From contig CACYLI010000002.1 in the NCBI GenBank assembly GCA_902775285.1, forward strand, positions 18,756-82,755: 64,000 bases of DNA. The letters run 5' to 3'. Source of the stretch: an uncultured Erysipelotrichaceae bacterium. Lineage in GTDB: Bacteria; Bacillota_I; Bacilli_A; RF39; UBA660. Positions 27,180 through 38,673 of the stretch are shown piece after piece; positions within the stretch are counted from its first letter, which is position 1; each line of letters opens with the position of its first letter. The notes beneath the pieces were generated by a model. It searched no databases, was not told the DNA's origin, and saw only the letters and a list, made by a program, of their open reading frames with translations. The translations under genes were made by a program, and so were the position numbers.

Positions 27180-30100
27180 TTATTCAGTTAAAGCTCCTTC
27201 TACTGTTTCTTCAGTTGCATCATCTGTTAAGAATTTTTCTTCTAAAACTTCAGCTGCATCATCATCAAGTAGTTCATTTTTAAGCATTACTTCTATATTA
27301 TTATATTGTTTTGCTCCAGTACCTGCTGGTATTAATTTACCAAGAATAACATTTTCTTTTAGTCCATTTAACATATCTACTTTTCCACGTGTAGCAGCAT
27401 CTGTTAAGATTCTTGTTGTTTCTTGGAATGAAGCAGCAGATAAGAATGAATCAGTTTCTAAAGATGCTTTTGTAATACCAAGCATTACAGGTTTTCCAGT
27501 AGCTGGTACTCCACCAGATAAGATAACTGGTTTATTAATATCAGCAAATTCTCTTAGAGGAACACTAAGTCCTTCAATTAAATTAGTATCTCCTGGATCT
27601 ACTACTCTAATCTTAGTAATCATTCTTCTAATAACTGTTTCAATATGTTTATCTGAAACATCAACACCTTGTGATTTATAAACTTTTTGAACTTCTTTTA
27701 ATATATATGCTTGAACTGTAGTTGGATCTGTTACAGCAAGTAATTCTTTTGGAGAAATACTACCTTCTGTTAATGCTTCACCTGCAACTACTGTATCTCC
27801 TTTTTCTACTTTTAATTTAGCATTATATTGAGTTACATGTTCACGAGTTTCAACATCATTTGTAATATATATTTTAAATCTACCATTTTTATCATCAGTA
27901 AGTTTAGTAATTTTACCACCAATTTCAGCAATAGTAGCTTTTGCTTTTGGTATTCTAGCTTCAAATAATTCTTCGACTCTTGGAAGACCTTGAGTAATAT
28001 CAGCAGCAGATGCAACACCACCAGTGTGGAATGTACGCATTGTTAACTGAGTACCTGGTTCACCAATTGATTGAGCAGCCATAATACCAGTAGCTTCACC
28101 AACTTCAACAACATTTCCAGTTGCAAGGTTAAGTCCATAACATTTTTGACAAATACCATTTGTACTTCTACAAGTAAGTACACTTCTAATTTCCATCTTA
28201 GTAATACCAGCAGCAACAATCTTATCTGCTATTCTTTCAGTAATTAGAGCACCTTTGTCAATTAATACTTCACGAGTTTCAGGATGTAATAATTTTTGAT
28301 TTGAATATCTTCCAACTATTCTATCTCTGAATGATTCAATTACAGCACCACTCTTTTCATCAGTGAATGCTTCTACTTCTATACCTTGGATAGTTCCACA
28401 ATCTTCTTCTCTTACAATAATATCTTGTACTACATCAACTAAACGTCTTGTTAAGTATCCAGCATCAGCTGTCTTTAAGGCAGTATCTGCTGTACCTTTT
28501 CTAGAACCGTGTGTTGATAAGAAGAATTCTTGCACATCTAATCCTTCACGGAATGATGCTAAGATTGGAATTTCTACTTGACCACCATCTGGTTTTGCCA
28601 TTATACCACGCATACCAGCAAGTTGTCCTAATTGGTTAGCGCTACCTCTGGCTCCAGAATTAATAATCATTGAAAGTGGATTTTCTACATCTTCTTTTAA
28701 GATATCTCCTAATTTTCCTTGAACATTAGTAGTTGCATCAGTCCATAATTTAATAACTTTATTATGTCTTTCTTCATCAGTTATAAGACCACGCTTAAAT
28801 TGTTTATTAATCTTTTCAATTGTAGCATTTGTTTCTTCAATAATAGTATCTTTTTCATGGTTAATTGGAATATCTGAAAGTGATATTGTAATACCAGATT
28901 TAGTACTATATTTGAAACCTAAATCTTTTAACTTATCTAAGAATATTGAAGTTTCTGTAGTCTTATATCTCTTAAATATTTGAGCAATTATTTTTCCTAA
29001 ATCTTTTTTAACTAAAGCAGGAACTACTGGTAAAGCAGCAACTTCTTCAGGTAAGTTTTTACCTTTTTCTATAAAGAACTTGTCTGGTGTCATAAATTCA
29101 ATATTCTCTTTACTTCCTTCATTAATATAAGGATAAGTATCTGGGAATATTTCATTAAATATAATTTTACCAGCTGTAGTAACTAAATATTTATCTTTTT
29201 GTTCATCAGTCCATACTTTATGTTTAAAAGCTTTTGCTGGAATACAAACTCTAGTATGAAGAGTTATATCTCTTCTTTCATAAGCCATTAATACTTCATT
29301 TGCATCCTTATAAGCTTTACCTTCATTAACTTCACCTGGAAGTTCAAGAGTTAAGTAATAATTACCTAATACCATATCTTGAGATGGAGTAACAATTGGT
29401 TTTCCATCTTTAGGGTCTAAAATATTATTAGCACCTAACATTAATAATCTTGCTTCAGCTTGAGCTTCTTCACTAATTGGAATGTGAATAGCCATTTGGT
29501 CACCATCAAAGTCAGCATTGAATCCACCACAAACAAGTGGGTGAAGTCTTAAAGCTTTACCACTAACTAAAACTGGTTCGAAAGCTTGAATAGAAAGTCT
29601 ATGTAATGTAGGGGCACGGTTTAATAGTACTGGATGTTCACGAATTACGTCTTCTACTACATCCCATACTCTTTCATCTTGTACATCTATAATCTTCTTA
29701 GCAGCTTTAATATTATGTGCTATTCCCTTTTCAACTAATTGTTGCATAACATATGGTTTAAATAATTCTAAAGCCATATCTTTTGGTACACCACATTGAT
29801 ACATTTTTAAACTTGGTCCAACTACGATAACACTACGTCCACTATAGTCAACTCTTTTACCAAGAAGATTTTGTCTAAATCTACCTTGTTTTCCTTTTAA
29901 CATAGATGAAAGTGATTTTAAAGGTCTATTTCCTACACCTTGAACACTTCTTCCACGTCTACCATTATCTATTAATGCATCAACTGCTTCTTGAAGCATA
30001 CGTTTTTCATTTTGAACAATAATTGTTGGTGCTTCAAGTTCTAATAATTTTTTAAGACGATTATTTCTATTAATAATTCTTCTATATAAATCATTTAAAT

Positions 30101-30857
30101 CACTTGTAGCAAATCTTCCACCTGGAAGTTGAATCATTGGTCTTAAATCTGGTGGAATAACTGGTAATACATCTAAAATCATCCATTCAGGTCTATTACC
30201 ACTTTCTAAGAATGCATTTAAGCAATCTAATCTTTTAATTAATCTTAATTTCTTTTGACCTTGAGCTTTTTCAACTTCTTCTTTTAATTCATTTACTTCT
30301 TTTTCAAGATCAACTTCACTAAGTAATTGTTTAATAGCTTCAGCACCCATACCAACTTTGAATCCATCACCATATTTTTCATAATATGCTCTGTATTCTT
30401 TATCTGATAATGTTTGCTTTTTAGCTAATGGTGCAATACCTGGATCTAATACAATATAACTTACGAAATATAATACTTCTTCTAATTCACGAGGAGAAAT
30501 ATCAAGTACTAGACCCATTTTTGGAGGTACACCTTTAGCATACCAAATATGGCTAACAGGACTAGCAAGTTCAATATGTCCCATTCTTTCTCTACGTACT
30601 TTAGCACGAGTAACTTCTACTCCACATCTATCACAAACTACATTTTTATATCTAAGTCTTTTATACTTTTTACAAGTACATTCAAAGTCTTTAGTTGGAC
30701 CAAATATCTTTTCACAGAAAAGTCCATCTCTTTCAGGGTTTAAAGTTCTATAATTGATAGTTTCTGGTTTCTTAACTTCACCATAAGACCATTCACGAAT
30801 CTTTTCAGGAGAAGCTATACCAATACGAATTCCTTCAAAATCATTAACTTCCATCAT
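27180..30857 (-). CDS. rpoC: RNA polymerase beta' subunit
   Basis: 1,225 residues, close to Bacillus RpoC. Seen: the N-terminal zinc site ([20 protein letters not shown]), the catalytic magnesium motif [10 protein letters not shown], the trigger-loop region ([13 protein letters not shown]) and the second zinc cluster ([15 protein letters not shown]). Its first ATG shares one base with the rpoB stop (TAATG), so translation is coupled; a second ATG follows directly. It binds RpoB to form the catalytic cleft of RNA polymerase. Confidence 0.98.
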   Translation of the reverse strand: MMEVNDFEGIRIGIASPEKIREWSYGEVKKPETINYRTLNPERDGLFCEKIFGPTKDFECTCKKYKRLRYKNVVCDRCGVEVTRAKVRRERMGHIELASPVSHIWYAKGVPPKMGLVLDISPRELEEVLYFVSYIVLDPGIAPLAKKQTLSDKEYRAYYEKYGDGFKVGMGAEAIKQLLSEVDLEKEVNELKEEVEKAQGQKKLRLIKRLDCLNAFLESGNRPEWMILDVLPVIPPDLRPMIQLPGGRFATSDLNDLYRRIINRNNRLKKLLELEAPTIIVQNEKRMLQEAVDALIDNGRRGRSVQGVGNRPLKSLSSMLKGKQGRFRQNLLGKRVDYSGRSVIVVGPSLKMYQCGVPKDMALELFKPYVMQQLVEKGIAHNIKAAKKIIDVQDERVWDVVEDVIREHPVLLNRAPTLHRLSIQAFEPVLVSGKALRLHPLVCGGFNADFDGDQMAIHIPISEEAQAEARLLMLGANNILDPKDGKPIVTPSQDMVLGNYYLTLELPGEVNEGKAYKDANEVLMAYERRDITLHTRVCIPAKAFKHKVWTDEQKDKYLVTTAGKIIFNEIFPDTYPYINEGSKENIEFMTPDKFFIEKGKNLPEEVAALPVVPALVKKDLGKIIAQIFKRYKTTETSIFLDKLKDLGFKYSTKSGITISLSDIPINHEKDTIIEETNATIEKINKQFKRGLITDEERHNKVIKLWTDATTNVQGKLGDILKEDVENPLSMIINSGARGSANQLGQLAGMRGIMAKPDGGQVEIPILASFREGLDVQEFFLSTHGSRKGTADTALKTADAGYLTRRLVDVVQDIIVREEDCGTIQGIEVEAFTDEKSGAVIESFRDRIVGRYSNQKLLHPETREVLIDKGALITERIADKIVAAGITKMEIRSVLTCRSTNGICQKCYGLNLATGNVVEVGEATGIMAAQSIGEPGTQLTMRTFHTGGVASAADITQGLPRVEELFEARIPKAKATIAEIGGKITKLTDDKNGRFKIYITNDVETREHVTQYNAKLKVEKGDTVVAGEALTEGSISPKELLAVTDPTTVQAYILKEVQKVYKSQGVDVSDKHIETVIRRMITKIRVVDPGDTNLIEGLSVPLREFADINKPVILSGGVPATGKPVMLGITKASLETDSFLSAASFQETTRILTDAATRGKVDMLNGLKENVILGKLIPAGTGAKQYNNIEVMLKNELLDDDAAEVLEEKFLTDDATEETVEGALTE

Positions 30858-33800
30858 TATTCTTCACCCCTTTCATAAGCATCTTCAAAATTATCATCAA
30901 GTCCATACTCTTCAGTATATTCTAAATCTTCATCAGTTGGTTCTTCATCAAAATCTTCATCAAACTCATCATCTTCTTGATTTTCTTCATAATCATCATT
31001 TTCATCTAATTCTGGTTCTGGAAGAGGTTCTTTTTCTTTACCAACTTCTTCTATTGAAACTGGAACATCTTCTTTATCTTCTTCGTCTTCTAAAGTCTTA
31101 ATATCTTTAAGTGTTCCATCTTTATTAATAATTTGAATATCAAGTCCTAAAGCTTGGAATTCTTTAATTAATACTCTAAAGCTTTCTGGAACTCCTGGAG
31201 CAGGAATTGGTTTACCTTTAACTAATGCTTCATATACTCTAACTCTTCCTACTACATCATCTGATTTAACTGTGATAACTTCTTGTAAGATATGAGCAGC
31301 ACCATAAGCATATAATGCCCAAACTTCCATTTCTCCAAATCTTTGACCACCAAATTGAGCTTTTCCTCCAAGTGGTTGTTGTGTAACTAAACTATATGGT
31401 CCAGTAGCACGAGCATGTATCTTATCATCTACCATGTGTACAAGTCTAATCATGTACATAACTCCAACAGATACTCTCTTATCAAATTTTTCACCAGTTC
31501 TACCATCATATAACCATGTTTTATAATCTGGATCTAAACCAGCTTCTTTAGTTTCTTCTTGAATATCTTCTTCAGTTGCACTATTGAATATTGGAGTAGC
31601 ATAATGAACTCCTAATTTCTTACCAGCCATTCCTAAGTGTAATTCTAAAATTTGTCCTAAATTCATACGAGAAGGAACTCCTAATGGATTTAGAATTACA
31701 TCTACTGGAGTACCATCTGGTAAGTATGGCATATCTTCTTCAGGTAAGATAAGTGAGCAAACACCTTTGTTACCATGACGTCCAGCCATTTTATCTCCAA
31801 CTTGAATTTTTCTCTTCTTAACAATATAAACTCTAACTACTTTTGATACACCAGCTGGAAGTTCATCAGAATTTTCTTTAGTAAATATTTGTACATCATG
31901 TACAATACCAGAACATCCATGTGATACTCTTAAAGAAGTATCTCTAACTTCTCTAGTCTTTTCTCCAAATATTGCATGTAATAATTTTTCTTCACTAGAA
32001 AGTTCTTGCATTCCTTTTGGAGTAACTTTTCCAACTAAAATATCATTTTCTTTAACTTCAGTACCTATTCTTACAATACCATTTTCATCTAAATTCTTAC
32101 GAGCTTCTTCACTTATATTAGGAATATCTCTTGTGAATTCTTCTGGTCCTAGTTTTGTATCTCTACATTCAATTTCCTTCATTTCGATGTGAATTGAAGT
32201 ATATACATCATCCTTAACTATTCTTTCATTTAGGATAACAGCATCTTCATAGTTATAACCATTGTAAGTCATAAAAGCTACAACTACATTTTTACCTAAA
32301 GCTATTTCTCCTTTATCAGTTGAAGGTCCATCAGCAATAATTTCACCTTTATGAACTTCTTCACCTTTCTTAACAATTGGTCTTTGATTATAACAAGTTT
32401 CATTGTTACTTCTTTGATAACTTATAAGTTCATAAGTTCTCTTTTCTTCAAGACCTTTTACAATAATCTTCTTAGCATCTACATATTCAACAACACCATC
32501 AATATCACTAACTACAGAGCATCCTGAATCTCTAGCTATAGCTGCTTCTACTCCAGTACCTACAATTGGAGCTTCAGTTATCATTAGAGGAACTGCTTGT
32601 CTTTGCATGTTAGCACCCATTAATGTTCTATTAGCATCGTCATGTTCCATAAATGGAATCATACTTGTTGTAACAGAAACTATTTGAGATGGTGAAACAT
32701 CTATATAATCTACTTTATCTTTAGATACAATCATATTATCTTTATTGTATCTTACTGGTACCATTTCATCTAAAATATTACCATCTTTATCTGCTTCAAT
32801 AGTAGCTTGACTAATATAATAATCTTCTTCTTCATCAGCAGTCATATATACTATTTCATCAGTAATACGAGAATTAACTACTTTTCTATATGGAGTCATT
32901 ATAAATCCATATTCATTAATTCTAGCATAACTTGCAAGTGATGTAATAAGTCCGATATTTTGACCTTCTGGAGTTTCGATTGGACAAATTCTACCATAGT
33001 GTGATGGGTTAACGTCACGAACTTCCATACCAGCTCTATCTCTTGAAAGTCCTCCTGGTCCTAATGCACTAAGTCTACGTTTATCATTTAATTCTGATAA
33101 TGGATTAATTTGATCCATGAATTTAGATAATTGAGAAGAACCAAAGAATTCTTTTAATGTAGCTGTTACAGGTCTAATATTAATTAATGATTTTGGAGTA
33201 ACTGTATCAATTTCTTGAGTAGACATCTTATCTCTAATTTGTCTTTCCATACGAGCTACACCAATTCTAAATTGATTTTGAATTAATTCTCCTACTTGTC
33301 TTACACGTCTATTTCCTAAATGATCTATTTCATCATATTTACCAATACCATATAATAAGCAAATATAATATGATAATGAAGCATATACATCAGATATAGT
33401 AAGTCTCTTAGTATCAATTGTTTGATCATTACCTATAACTTTAATAATTTTACCTGATTCATCATTAGCATATACTAAAACTTCTTGAATTTTATTATAT
33501 GTATCAAGTTCTTCATTTATAGTTACTTCTCTAACTCCATATCCATCATTAAAATATGGTCTAATAGTTTCAAGTATTTCTTTAGTAATAACAGTACCTT
33601 TCTTTACTAGTACTTCATTACCAACTTTAATATCTTGTGCTATTTTATTATTAATTAATCTATCTAATACATTTAATTTCTTATTAAATTTATATCTACC
33701 AACTTTACCTAAATCATATCTAAATTTATCAAAGAATCTAACGATTAATTGGTTTTTAGCTGAATCTAAAGTAGCTGGTTCACCTGGTCTTAACTTTTCA

Positions 33801-34510
33801 TATATTTCAATTAAAGCTTCATCAGTATTCTTAGTAGAATCTTTTTCTAAAGTATTAATTAAATATTCATCTTGACCAAATAATTCTAATATTTCTTCAT
33901 TTGATGAAAGCCCTAATGCACGTAATAATGTAGTAACTGTAACTTTACGAGTTCTATCTATTCTTACATACAAAATACCCCTGGCATCAAGTTCATATTC
34001 TAGCCAAGTTCCTTTATTAGGACGTACTTCACTTGAAATAATATTTCTACCATTCTTATCTATTTCACTTTTATAATAACAAGATGGTCCCATAACAAGT
34101 TGAGAGTTAATAACTCTTTCAGCACCATTTATAATAAAAGATGCTGTATCTGTCATAAGAGGCATATCACCTAAAAATATTTCTTGTTCTTTTACTTCTC
34201 CTGTTTCATTAATGAAAAGTCTAGCTTTTACCTTTAATGGTGCTGAGTAAGTAACTTTTCTTTCTTTACTTTCCTTAACAGTATATTTAGGCTCATCAAA
34301 ATAATAATCACCAAATTCTAGTGATAATGAACCTGAAAAACTTTCAACAGGAAAAATATCATCAAATACTTCCTTTATTCCTTCCTTTAAAAATAAGTCA
34401 AACGAATCTTTTTGAACTTCTAATAAATTAGATAATTCTAGCGTACTACGCTTTGTTGAGAAACTTCTTCTTTCTCTATGGTCACCAAATTTAACTGTTT
34501 TGTATGCCAC
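30857..34510 (-). CDS. rpoB: RNA polymerase beta subunit
   Basis: 1,217 residues. It starts with GTG, with GGGGTGA upstream. Conserved blocks are visible: the rifampicin-pocket region ([28 protein letters not shown]), [20 protein letters not shown], and [10 protein letters not shown] near the active site. After the conserved end ([19 protein letters not shown]) it carries a long Asp/Glu-rich tail of about 70 residues ending in AYERGEE; acidic tails of this kind occur in some firmicute RpoB proteins. It is transcribed from its own promoter and coupled to rpoC. Confidence 0.98.
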   Translation of the reverse strand: MAYKTVKFGDHRERRSFSTKRSTLELSNLLEVQKDSFDLFLKEGIKEVFDDIFPVESFSGSLSLEFGDYYFDEPKYTVKESKERKVTYSAPLKVKARLFINETGEVKEQEIFLGDMPLMTDTASFIINGAERVINSQLVMGPSCYYKSEIDKNGRNIISSEVRPNKGTWLEYELDARGILYVRIDRTRKVTVTTLLRALGLSSNEEILELFGQDEYLINTLEKDSTKNTDEALIEIYEKLRPGEPATLDSAKNQLIVRFFDKFRYDLGKVGRYKFNKKLNVLDRLINNKIAQDIKVGNEVLVKKGTVITKEILETIRPYFNDGYGVREVTINEELDTYNKIQEVLVYANDESGKIIKVIGNDQTIDTKRLTISDVYASLSYYICLLYGIGKYDEIDHLGNRRVRQVGELIQNQFRIGVARMERQIRDKMSTQEIDTVTPKSLINIRPVTATLKEFFGSSQLSKFMDQINPLSELNDKRRLSALGPGGLSRDRAGMEVRDVNPSHYGRICPIETPEGQNIGLITSLASYARINEYGFIMTPYRKVVNSRITDEIVYMTADEEEDYYISQATIEADKDGNILDEMVPVRYNKDNMIVSKDKVDYIDVSPSQIVSVTTSMIPFMEHDDANRTLMGANMQRQAVPLMITEAPIVGTGVEAAIARDSGCSVVSDIDGVVEYVDAKKIIVKGLEEKRTYELISYQRSNNETCYNQRPIVKKGEEVHKGEIIADGPSTDKGEIALGKNVVVAFMTYNGYNYEDAVILNERIVKDDVYTSIHIEMKEIECRDTKLGPEEFTRDIPNISEEARKNLDENGIVRIGTEVKENDILVGKVTPKGMQELSSEEKLLHAIFGEKTREVRDTSLRVSHGCSGIVHDVQIFTKENSDELPAGVSKVVRVYIVKKRKIQVGDKMAGRHGNKGVCSLILPEEDMPYLPDGTPVDVILNPLGVPSRMNLGQILELHLGMAGKKLGVHYATPIFNSATEEDIQEETKEAGLDPDYKTWLYDGRTGEKFDKRVSVGVMYMIRLVHMVDDKIHARATGPYSLVTQQPLGGKAQFGGQRFGEMEVWALYAYGAAHILQEVITVKSDDVVGRVRVYEALVKGKPIPAPGVPESFRVLIKEFQALGLDIQIINKDGTLKDIKTLEDEEDKEDVPVSIEEVGKEKEPLPEPELDENDDYEENQEDDEFDEDFDEEPTDEDLEYTEEYGLDDNFEDAYERGEE

Positions 34511-34581
34511 TATTTCACCCCAATCCTAAATTTTTAAAGAACACAAATTTTATAAATAAAACAAATGTACTGCAATATAAA

Positions 34582-34611
34582 ATTTTATCATATACATTTT
34601 CAATAAGTCAA
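34582..34611 (-). promoter_or_regulatory. Promoter of rpoB-rpoC
   Basis: Minus-strand TTGACT (34606-34611), an 18-base spacer and TAAAAT (34582-34587) with a TG extension (TGATAAAAT), followed by a leader of about 65 bases before rpoB. No terminator or hairpin is obvious in the leader. Confidence 0.65.
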
Positions 34612-34627
34612 TGTTTTTTTGTAATAT

Positions 34628-35221
34628 TTATAAATTTTTAGCTCTTAAAACGAAATATCCTTTGTCTTTATTTATAATTTCTACTTTTCTTGTACTCTCT
34701 AATATTTTTTTAATTGATAACGCTCCTTGATCTTTACGAATAACAAAATATAAAACTCCATTTTCATTCATATGATCAAAAGCTTGCTCTAGTATTTCTA
34801 ATACTTTTACTTTTCCCACTCTTATAGGAGGATTAGTAATAATAACATCATATTTATCATGAATATTCTCATAAGCATCACTTAAGAAAACAGAACCTTT
34901 AAAACTATCATATTTTTTAATGTTCCTTTTTGTTAAATGAACCGCTCTTTTATTCACATCTATCATATCAACATAAGAATTATTTATTATGCTAATTACT
35001 ATGCCAATAAAACCATATCCACATCCTACATCTAATACTTTTAAGTTTCTTTTTTCATCACTCAAATACGTTTCTAATAACAATCTACTTCCATAATCAA
35101 TACTCTTTTTACTAAAAACTCCATTATCAGAATAGAATGTAAAAAAAGAAGAATTATATTTGTAACTTAACTCTTTAATTTCACTTTTTAAGTTTAAATC
35201 ATTTTCAAAATAATGACTCAT
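34628..35221 (-). CDS. RsmC/YbxB-type class I methyltransferase (16S rRNA guanine N2)
   Basis: 197 residues. It has the SAM-binding motif VLDVGCGYGFIGI (about 60-72), the acidic residue in MIDVNKRAV and the catalytic NPPI motif (TNPPIRVGK) typical of exocyclic-amine methyltransferases. The family methylates G1207-type guanines in 16S rRNA. The place between rplL and rpoB matches Bacillus ybxB. AAGGAGAA precedes the ATG. It follows the rplL terminator and reads towards rpoB. Confidence 0.9.
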   Translation of the reverse strand: MSHYFENDLNLKSEIKELSYKYNSSFFTFYSDNGVFSKKSIDYGSRLLLETYLSDEKRNLKVLDVGCGYGFIGIVISIINNSYVDMIDVNKRAVHLTKRNIKKYDSFKGSVFLSDAYENIHDKYDVIITNPPIRVGKVKVLEILEQAFDHMNENGVLYFVIRKDQGALSIKKILESTRKVEIINKDKGYFVLRAKNL

Positions 35222-35243
35222 ATAATTCTCCTTCTCTAATACG

Positions 35244-35268
35244 CAAAAAAGCCTAATTAATATAGGCT
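35244..35268 (-). terminator. Terminator after rplL
   Basis: Minus-strand hairpin AGCCTATATTAATTAGGCT followed by TTTTT. It can limit read-through from the abundant ribosomal transcript into the methyltransferase and rpoB. Confidence 0.75.
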
Positions 35269-35277
35269 TATTAATAA

Positions 35278-35652
35278 TTATGCTAATTCAACAGTAGCGC
35301 CAGCTTCTTCTAATTTAGCTTTTAATTCATCAGCTTCACTAGCAGGAATTCCTTCTTTAACATTTCCACCAGCATCAGCAATATCTTTAGCTTCTTTAAG
35401 TCCTAATCCAGTAGCTTCTCTAATTACTTTAATTACTTGTAATTTTTGAGCACCAGCATTTTTAAGAACTACAGTTTTAACACTACTTCCTGTGTCTTCA
35501 GCTTCTTGAGCTTGAGCAGGAGCAGCAGCAACAGCTACAGCACTTGGATCTACTCCAAATTCTTCTTTCATCATATCAACTAATTCTTTAACTTCAAGAA
35601 TAGTTTTTTCTTTTAAAGCTTCGATAATATCTTTGTTTTCAATTTTAGCCAT
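35278..35652 (-). CDS. rplL: Ribosomal protein bL12 (L7/L12)
   Basis: 124 residues, the standard size. An N-terminal dimerisation helix pair (EALKEKTILEVKELVDMM) is followed by an Ala-rich hinge and the C-terminal domain with KIQVIKVIRE-type strand and GLGLKEAKDIAD, which contacts translation factors. The ATG overlaps the rplJ stop by one base (TAATG), so the two stalk genes are coupled. Confidence 0.98.
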   Translation of the reverse strand: MAKIENKDIIEALKEKTILEVKELVDMMKEEFGVDPSAVAVAAAPAQAQEAEDTGSSVKTVVLKNAGAQKLQVIKVIREATGLGLKEAKDIADAGGNVKEGIPASEADELKAKLEEAGATVELA

Positions 35653-36155
35653 TAGTTATTTCCTCCTTCTTCTAACTTTTCAGCATATAAATTTAATCCG
35701 ATACTTAAATTTCTAACATGTTCAATTAAACCACCAGCAAACATTGTAAGTAATCCTTCCATACTTGGTATTGTTGCATATTCACTAATTACTTTAGCAT
35801 CAGCTATTTCATTATCAATATAACCAACTCTTATTTCAAGTGCAGGATGTTCTTTAGCAAACTTACTTACTACTTTAATTGGTTCAATAATTGAATCAGA
35901 GAAAAGATAAGCATTTGGTCCACTCATATAATCATTTAATTCAATATTCTTATTCTTTAATGCTAAATTCATAAGAGTATTTTTATAAACTTTTATATCA
36001 GAGTTTACTTCTCTTAAACTATTTCTTAGTTCAGCTATTTCACTAACTGTAAGTCCTTGATAATTTAATAACAAGAATGTTTTTGAAGAATCAAGCTTAT
36101 CAGTTATTTCTTTAACAGTTGCTTCTTTTTGTTTAAGAATTTCTTTACTTGCCAT
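35652..36155 (-). CDS. rplJ: Ribosomal protein uL10
   Basis: 167 residues. It has the conserved N-terminal rRNA-binding part (LNYQGLTVSEIAELRNSLRE, YKNTLMNLALK, GPNAYLFS) and a C-terminal helix that carries L7/L12 dimers. AGGAGA precedes the ATG. Expression is probably controlled by the L10 leader directly upstream, through binding of the L10-L12 complex to its own mRNA. rplK and rplA, which often precede rplJ, are not here. Confidence 0.98.
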   Translation of the reverse strand: MASKEILKQKEATVKEITDKLDSSKTFLLLNYQGLTVSEIAELRNSLREVNSDIKVYKNTLMNLALKNKNIELNDYMSGPNAYLFSDSIIEPIKVVSKFAKEHPALEIRVGYIDNEIADAKVISEYATIPSMEGLLTMFAGGLIEHVRNLSIGLNLYAEKLEEGGNN

Positions 36156-36159
36156 ATAA

Positions 36160-36284
36160 GTCTCCTTTCATATAATTAAAAAGTTTCCTCATGACAAGGA
36201 AACCGATTATAATCGTCATTATAAATTGTTTCCTCGGTAAGATTTATTTTTGCACTTACTGTCTTTGGTCACTTCACGCATTTG
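36160..36284 (-). promoter_or_regulatory. L10 leader (autoregulatory mRNA element)
   Basis: Between promoter and rplJ the transcript contains GACCAAAGACAGTAAGTGC, the conserved signature of the L10 leader, then paired elements including GAGGAAAC and GGTTTCC. In firmicutes this structure mimics the L10 site on 23S rRNA and lets L10-L12 repress its own operon. Confidence 0.8.
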
Positions 36285-36313
36285 ATTATATAACACATTT
36301 TTACATTTGTAAA
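36285..36313 (-). promoter_or_regulatory. Promoter of the rplJ-rplL operon
   Basis: Minus-strand TTTACA (36308-36313), exactly 17 bases, TATAAT (36285-36290), directly upstream of the L10 leader. Confidence 0.75.
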
Positions 36314-36346
36314 GTGTTTTTTTATTAAAATATATGATTTTTTACC

Positions 36347-36375
36347 AAAAAAAGAACTTATATTTCTATAAGTTC
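36347..36375 (-). terminator. Terminator after cdaR
   Basis: Minus-strand hairpin GAACTTATA/TATAAGTTC (36354-36375) followed by seven T, six bases after the cdaR stop. It separates cdaA-cdaR from the ribosomal operon. Confidence 0.8.
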
Positions 36376-36380
36376 ATTTA

Positions 36381-37763
36381 TTATCTTTTAGATATTACTA
36401 CCTCTATTACAGTAGTTCTAGATGTATATGATAGTTTTTCATCTGACCCTGTTACCATAACTGGAACTTTATGAGTACCTTCTCCTAAATTAGATAAATC
36501 TACATATGCAGTAATTGCAGATGATTCAAGTTTATTAATTACAGATGAAACTCCTTTTACTGTTACATCAACTTTAGTAGAAGCTTCGCTACTAGCAAGA
36601 GCTTTATATTTAGATGTATCCAAATTTTCAAATGTAATTGGAATATTCTTAAATTCTTTACTAGTTTCTTTATCCATTGTTACTTTAATTGTAACATTTG
36701 TATCAGACATTGATCTTACACCTGTAGGTTTAACAATTGTTTCTTGGAATGTTTTATCATTATTAAGTCCTGTAACGTCTATTTCAACATTTAATTCTTT
36801 TATTGAATCAAGAACACTTTCTTCACCATATAATGTAACACTCTTAACATTTGGAGTAATTGTCTTAATAGCACTACCACTTGCTACTTCACCAGTTGGA
36901 ACTACTCTAATTGGTACAATTTTACTTGGTGATGATATTGTAACAGTTGCTGTTACATTTGCAGGAACTATTTCTATATCACTAATTTCAGTACCTTTTT
37001 CATCATATGCAACCAATTTTACATTTTCAAGCGTGTATGTTCCAGCACTAGTAGCATTTAATGCATTTACATCAACAATAGCTTTTACACTCGCAACAGT
37101 TGCTAGTTTTTCTTTATAAGATTTAACTATTACTTCATCTCTATCTAACTCAACTCCACTAATTACCAAAGTACTATTAAGTTTATCTTGATTTAGTATA
37201 TCAGTTGTAATTGTTCTAGTTTCACTAACTTTTGGATAAATAACAATTGTTACTCTTGATGGATCCAATTTATAATCTAAACTATTTATTGGGCTATTAT
37301 ATTTAATGTTAACTTTTTGAGTTCCTTCAGATAAACCAGTTAAATCAAGAGTTAATTTATGATAATCACTTAATTGTTCAGCTAAGTATAAATTATCTTT
37401 AGTTCCCATAAGAACTATATCTGCTGTTTCTGGTATTCCTTCTACTACATAAGCCTCTTCATTATATTCAGCTTTAATTGGTTGATTTGACAAAACTACA
37501 GATTCAGTTTCTGTTAAATTAATTACTTTTCTATCTATAGCAAGAAATACTCCAATCGCACATATTAACGATATATAAATAAGTGTATTTGGATTATTTA
37601 TGAATTTATCAAAGCTTCCACCTTTACTTGTAAAGAAATCATTTATTCTATATGCTATTTTAGACAAAGGTGTTATTAATAAAACATCAAGTATTTTATG
37701 AATTATTTTAAATATTTTACCAAAAAATTTGAGTATATTACTTAGAGTTTTCTTCATCTTCAT
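36381..37763 (-). CDS. cdaR: CdaR, YbbR-domain regulator of diadenylate cyclase
   Basis: About 460 residues. The start is uncertain: ATGs at 37763 and 37757 and a GTG at 37772 are in frame, all inside the end of cdaA. One membrane helix (about 50-70) is followed by extracellular Thr/Val/Ser-rich repeats of the YbbR type, with recurring patterns such as 'VELDRDEVIVKSYKEKLATVASVKA' shortened across about four copies. CdaR sits with CdaA in the membrane and modulates c-di-AMP synthesis. The gene order cdaA-cdaR is conserved in Bacillota; the usual third gene, glmM, is not next to it here. Confidence 0.88.
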   Translation of the reverse strand: MKMKKTLSNILKFFGKIFKIIHKILDVLLITPLSKIAYRINDFFTSKGGSFDKFINNPNTLIYISLICAIGVFLAIDRKVINLTETESVVLSNQPIKAEYNEEAYVVEGIPETADIVLMGTKDNLYLAEQLSDYHKLTLDLTGLSEGTQKVNIKYNSPINSLDYKLDPSRVTIVIYPKVSETRTITTDILNQDKLNSTLVISGVELDRDEVIVKSYKEKLATVASVKAIVDVNALNATSAGTYTLENVKLVAYDEKGTEISDIEIVPANVTATVTISSPSKIVPIRVVPTGEVASGSAIKTITPNVKSVTLYGEESVLDSIKELNVEIDVTGLNNDKTFQETIVKPTGVRSMSDTNVTIKVTMDKETSKEFKNIPITFENLDTSKYKALASSEASTKVDVTVKGVSSVINKLESSAITAYVDLSNLGEGTHKVPVMVTGSDEKLSYTSRTTVIEVVISKR

Positions 37764-38565
37764 CACTCTCACTTTCTTGATCTACTTCATAGAATGTTTC
37801 TTTCTTTGGTTGTAACTCTTCTAATAATAATAGTTTAGCATCATCTAAACTCAAATTATAATTAAGTTCACTTTGAATAGCAATTGAAATTCTACCAGTT
37901 TCTTCACTAACTACAAGTGCAATAGCATCACTTGTTTCACTAATTCCTAAAGCCGCTCTATGACGAGTACCAAGTCTTTTAGAAATGGAAGGATTCATAC
38001 TAGTAGGAAATACACTTCCTGCACAAGTTATCTTATCTCCTTGAATAATAACTCCACCATCATGAAGTGGATTATTTGGGAAGAATATAGAAATTAATAA
38101 TTCACTACTAATATCAGCATATATTTTATTTGCTGGTTCAATATATTGAGCTAAACTATAATCTCTTTCTATTACAATTAATGCTCCTATTCTATTTTTC
38201 TTTAAATATTCAACTGCATTTATAATTTCATAAACCATTTTTTCTCTTTCATCTACAGTTAATGTTTTATGACGTCCTAATAATTGTGTTCTACCAATGC
38301 TTTCTAACACATTTCTAATTTCAGGTTGAAAAATAATAATTAAAGCAAGTGGTCCCCAAGCAATAATATATTCAATTAGCATTCCAACTGTATATAAATT
38401 TAAAAGATTACTTAACCATTTAAGTAAAACAATAATAATTACACCTTTAAAAATCAATGTTAGCTTAAAATTACTTCTAGAATATTTTAACAATTGATAT
38501 AAAATAAACCATACTATAGCAATATCTAATATCTTAGTCGCAGTATTTAATATTGTTGATAACAT
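37738..38565 (-). CDS. cdaA: Diadenylate cyclase CdaA (DisA_N domain)
   Basis: 275 residues, the CdaA size. Three N-terminal membrane helices (to about residue 75) precede the cyclase domain with its signature motifs: PLHDGGVII (Ala of the common DGA is Gly here) and GTRHRAALG. It makes cyclic di-AMP from two ATP at the inner membrane face. Its acidic Asp/Glu/Ser C-terminal tail overlaps the start of cdaR. AGAGGTG precedes the ATG. Confidence 0.95.
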   Translation of the reverse strand: MLSTILNTATKILDIAIVWFILYQLLKYSRSNFKLTLIFKGVIIIVLLKWLSNLLNLYTVGMLIEYIIAWGPLALIIIFQPEIRNVLESIGRTQLLGRHKTLTVDEREKMVYEIINAVEYLKKNRIGALIVIERDYSLAQYIEPANKIYADISSELLISIFFPNNPLHDGGVIIQGDKITCAGSVFPTSMNPSISKRLGTRHRAALGISETSDAIALVVSEETGRISIAIQSELNYNLSLDDAKLLLLEELQPKKETFYEVDQESESDEDEENSK

Positions 38566-38645
38566 TTATTTCACCTCTATCTACAAAGTATATTATACAC
38601 TATTTATATTTCTTTTTCTATATTTTTATTCTTCTTTACAATTAT

Positions 38646-38673
38646 AAAGGCACTATTCTATATTAGTGCCTTT
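38646..38673 (-). terminator. Hairpin at the end of the DUF6273-like gene
   Basis: Strong hairpin AAAGGCACTA/TAGTGCCTTT overlapping the last codons, with only a weak T tract after it. Probable terminator. Confidence 0.5.

Noticed and set aside
36381..38565. Complete cdaA-cdaR-glmM operon
   Set aside because: No phosphoglucosamine mutase gene follows; a terminator and the ribosomal operon do.
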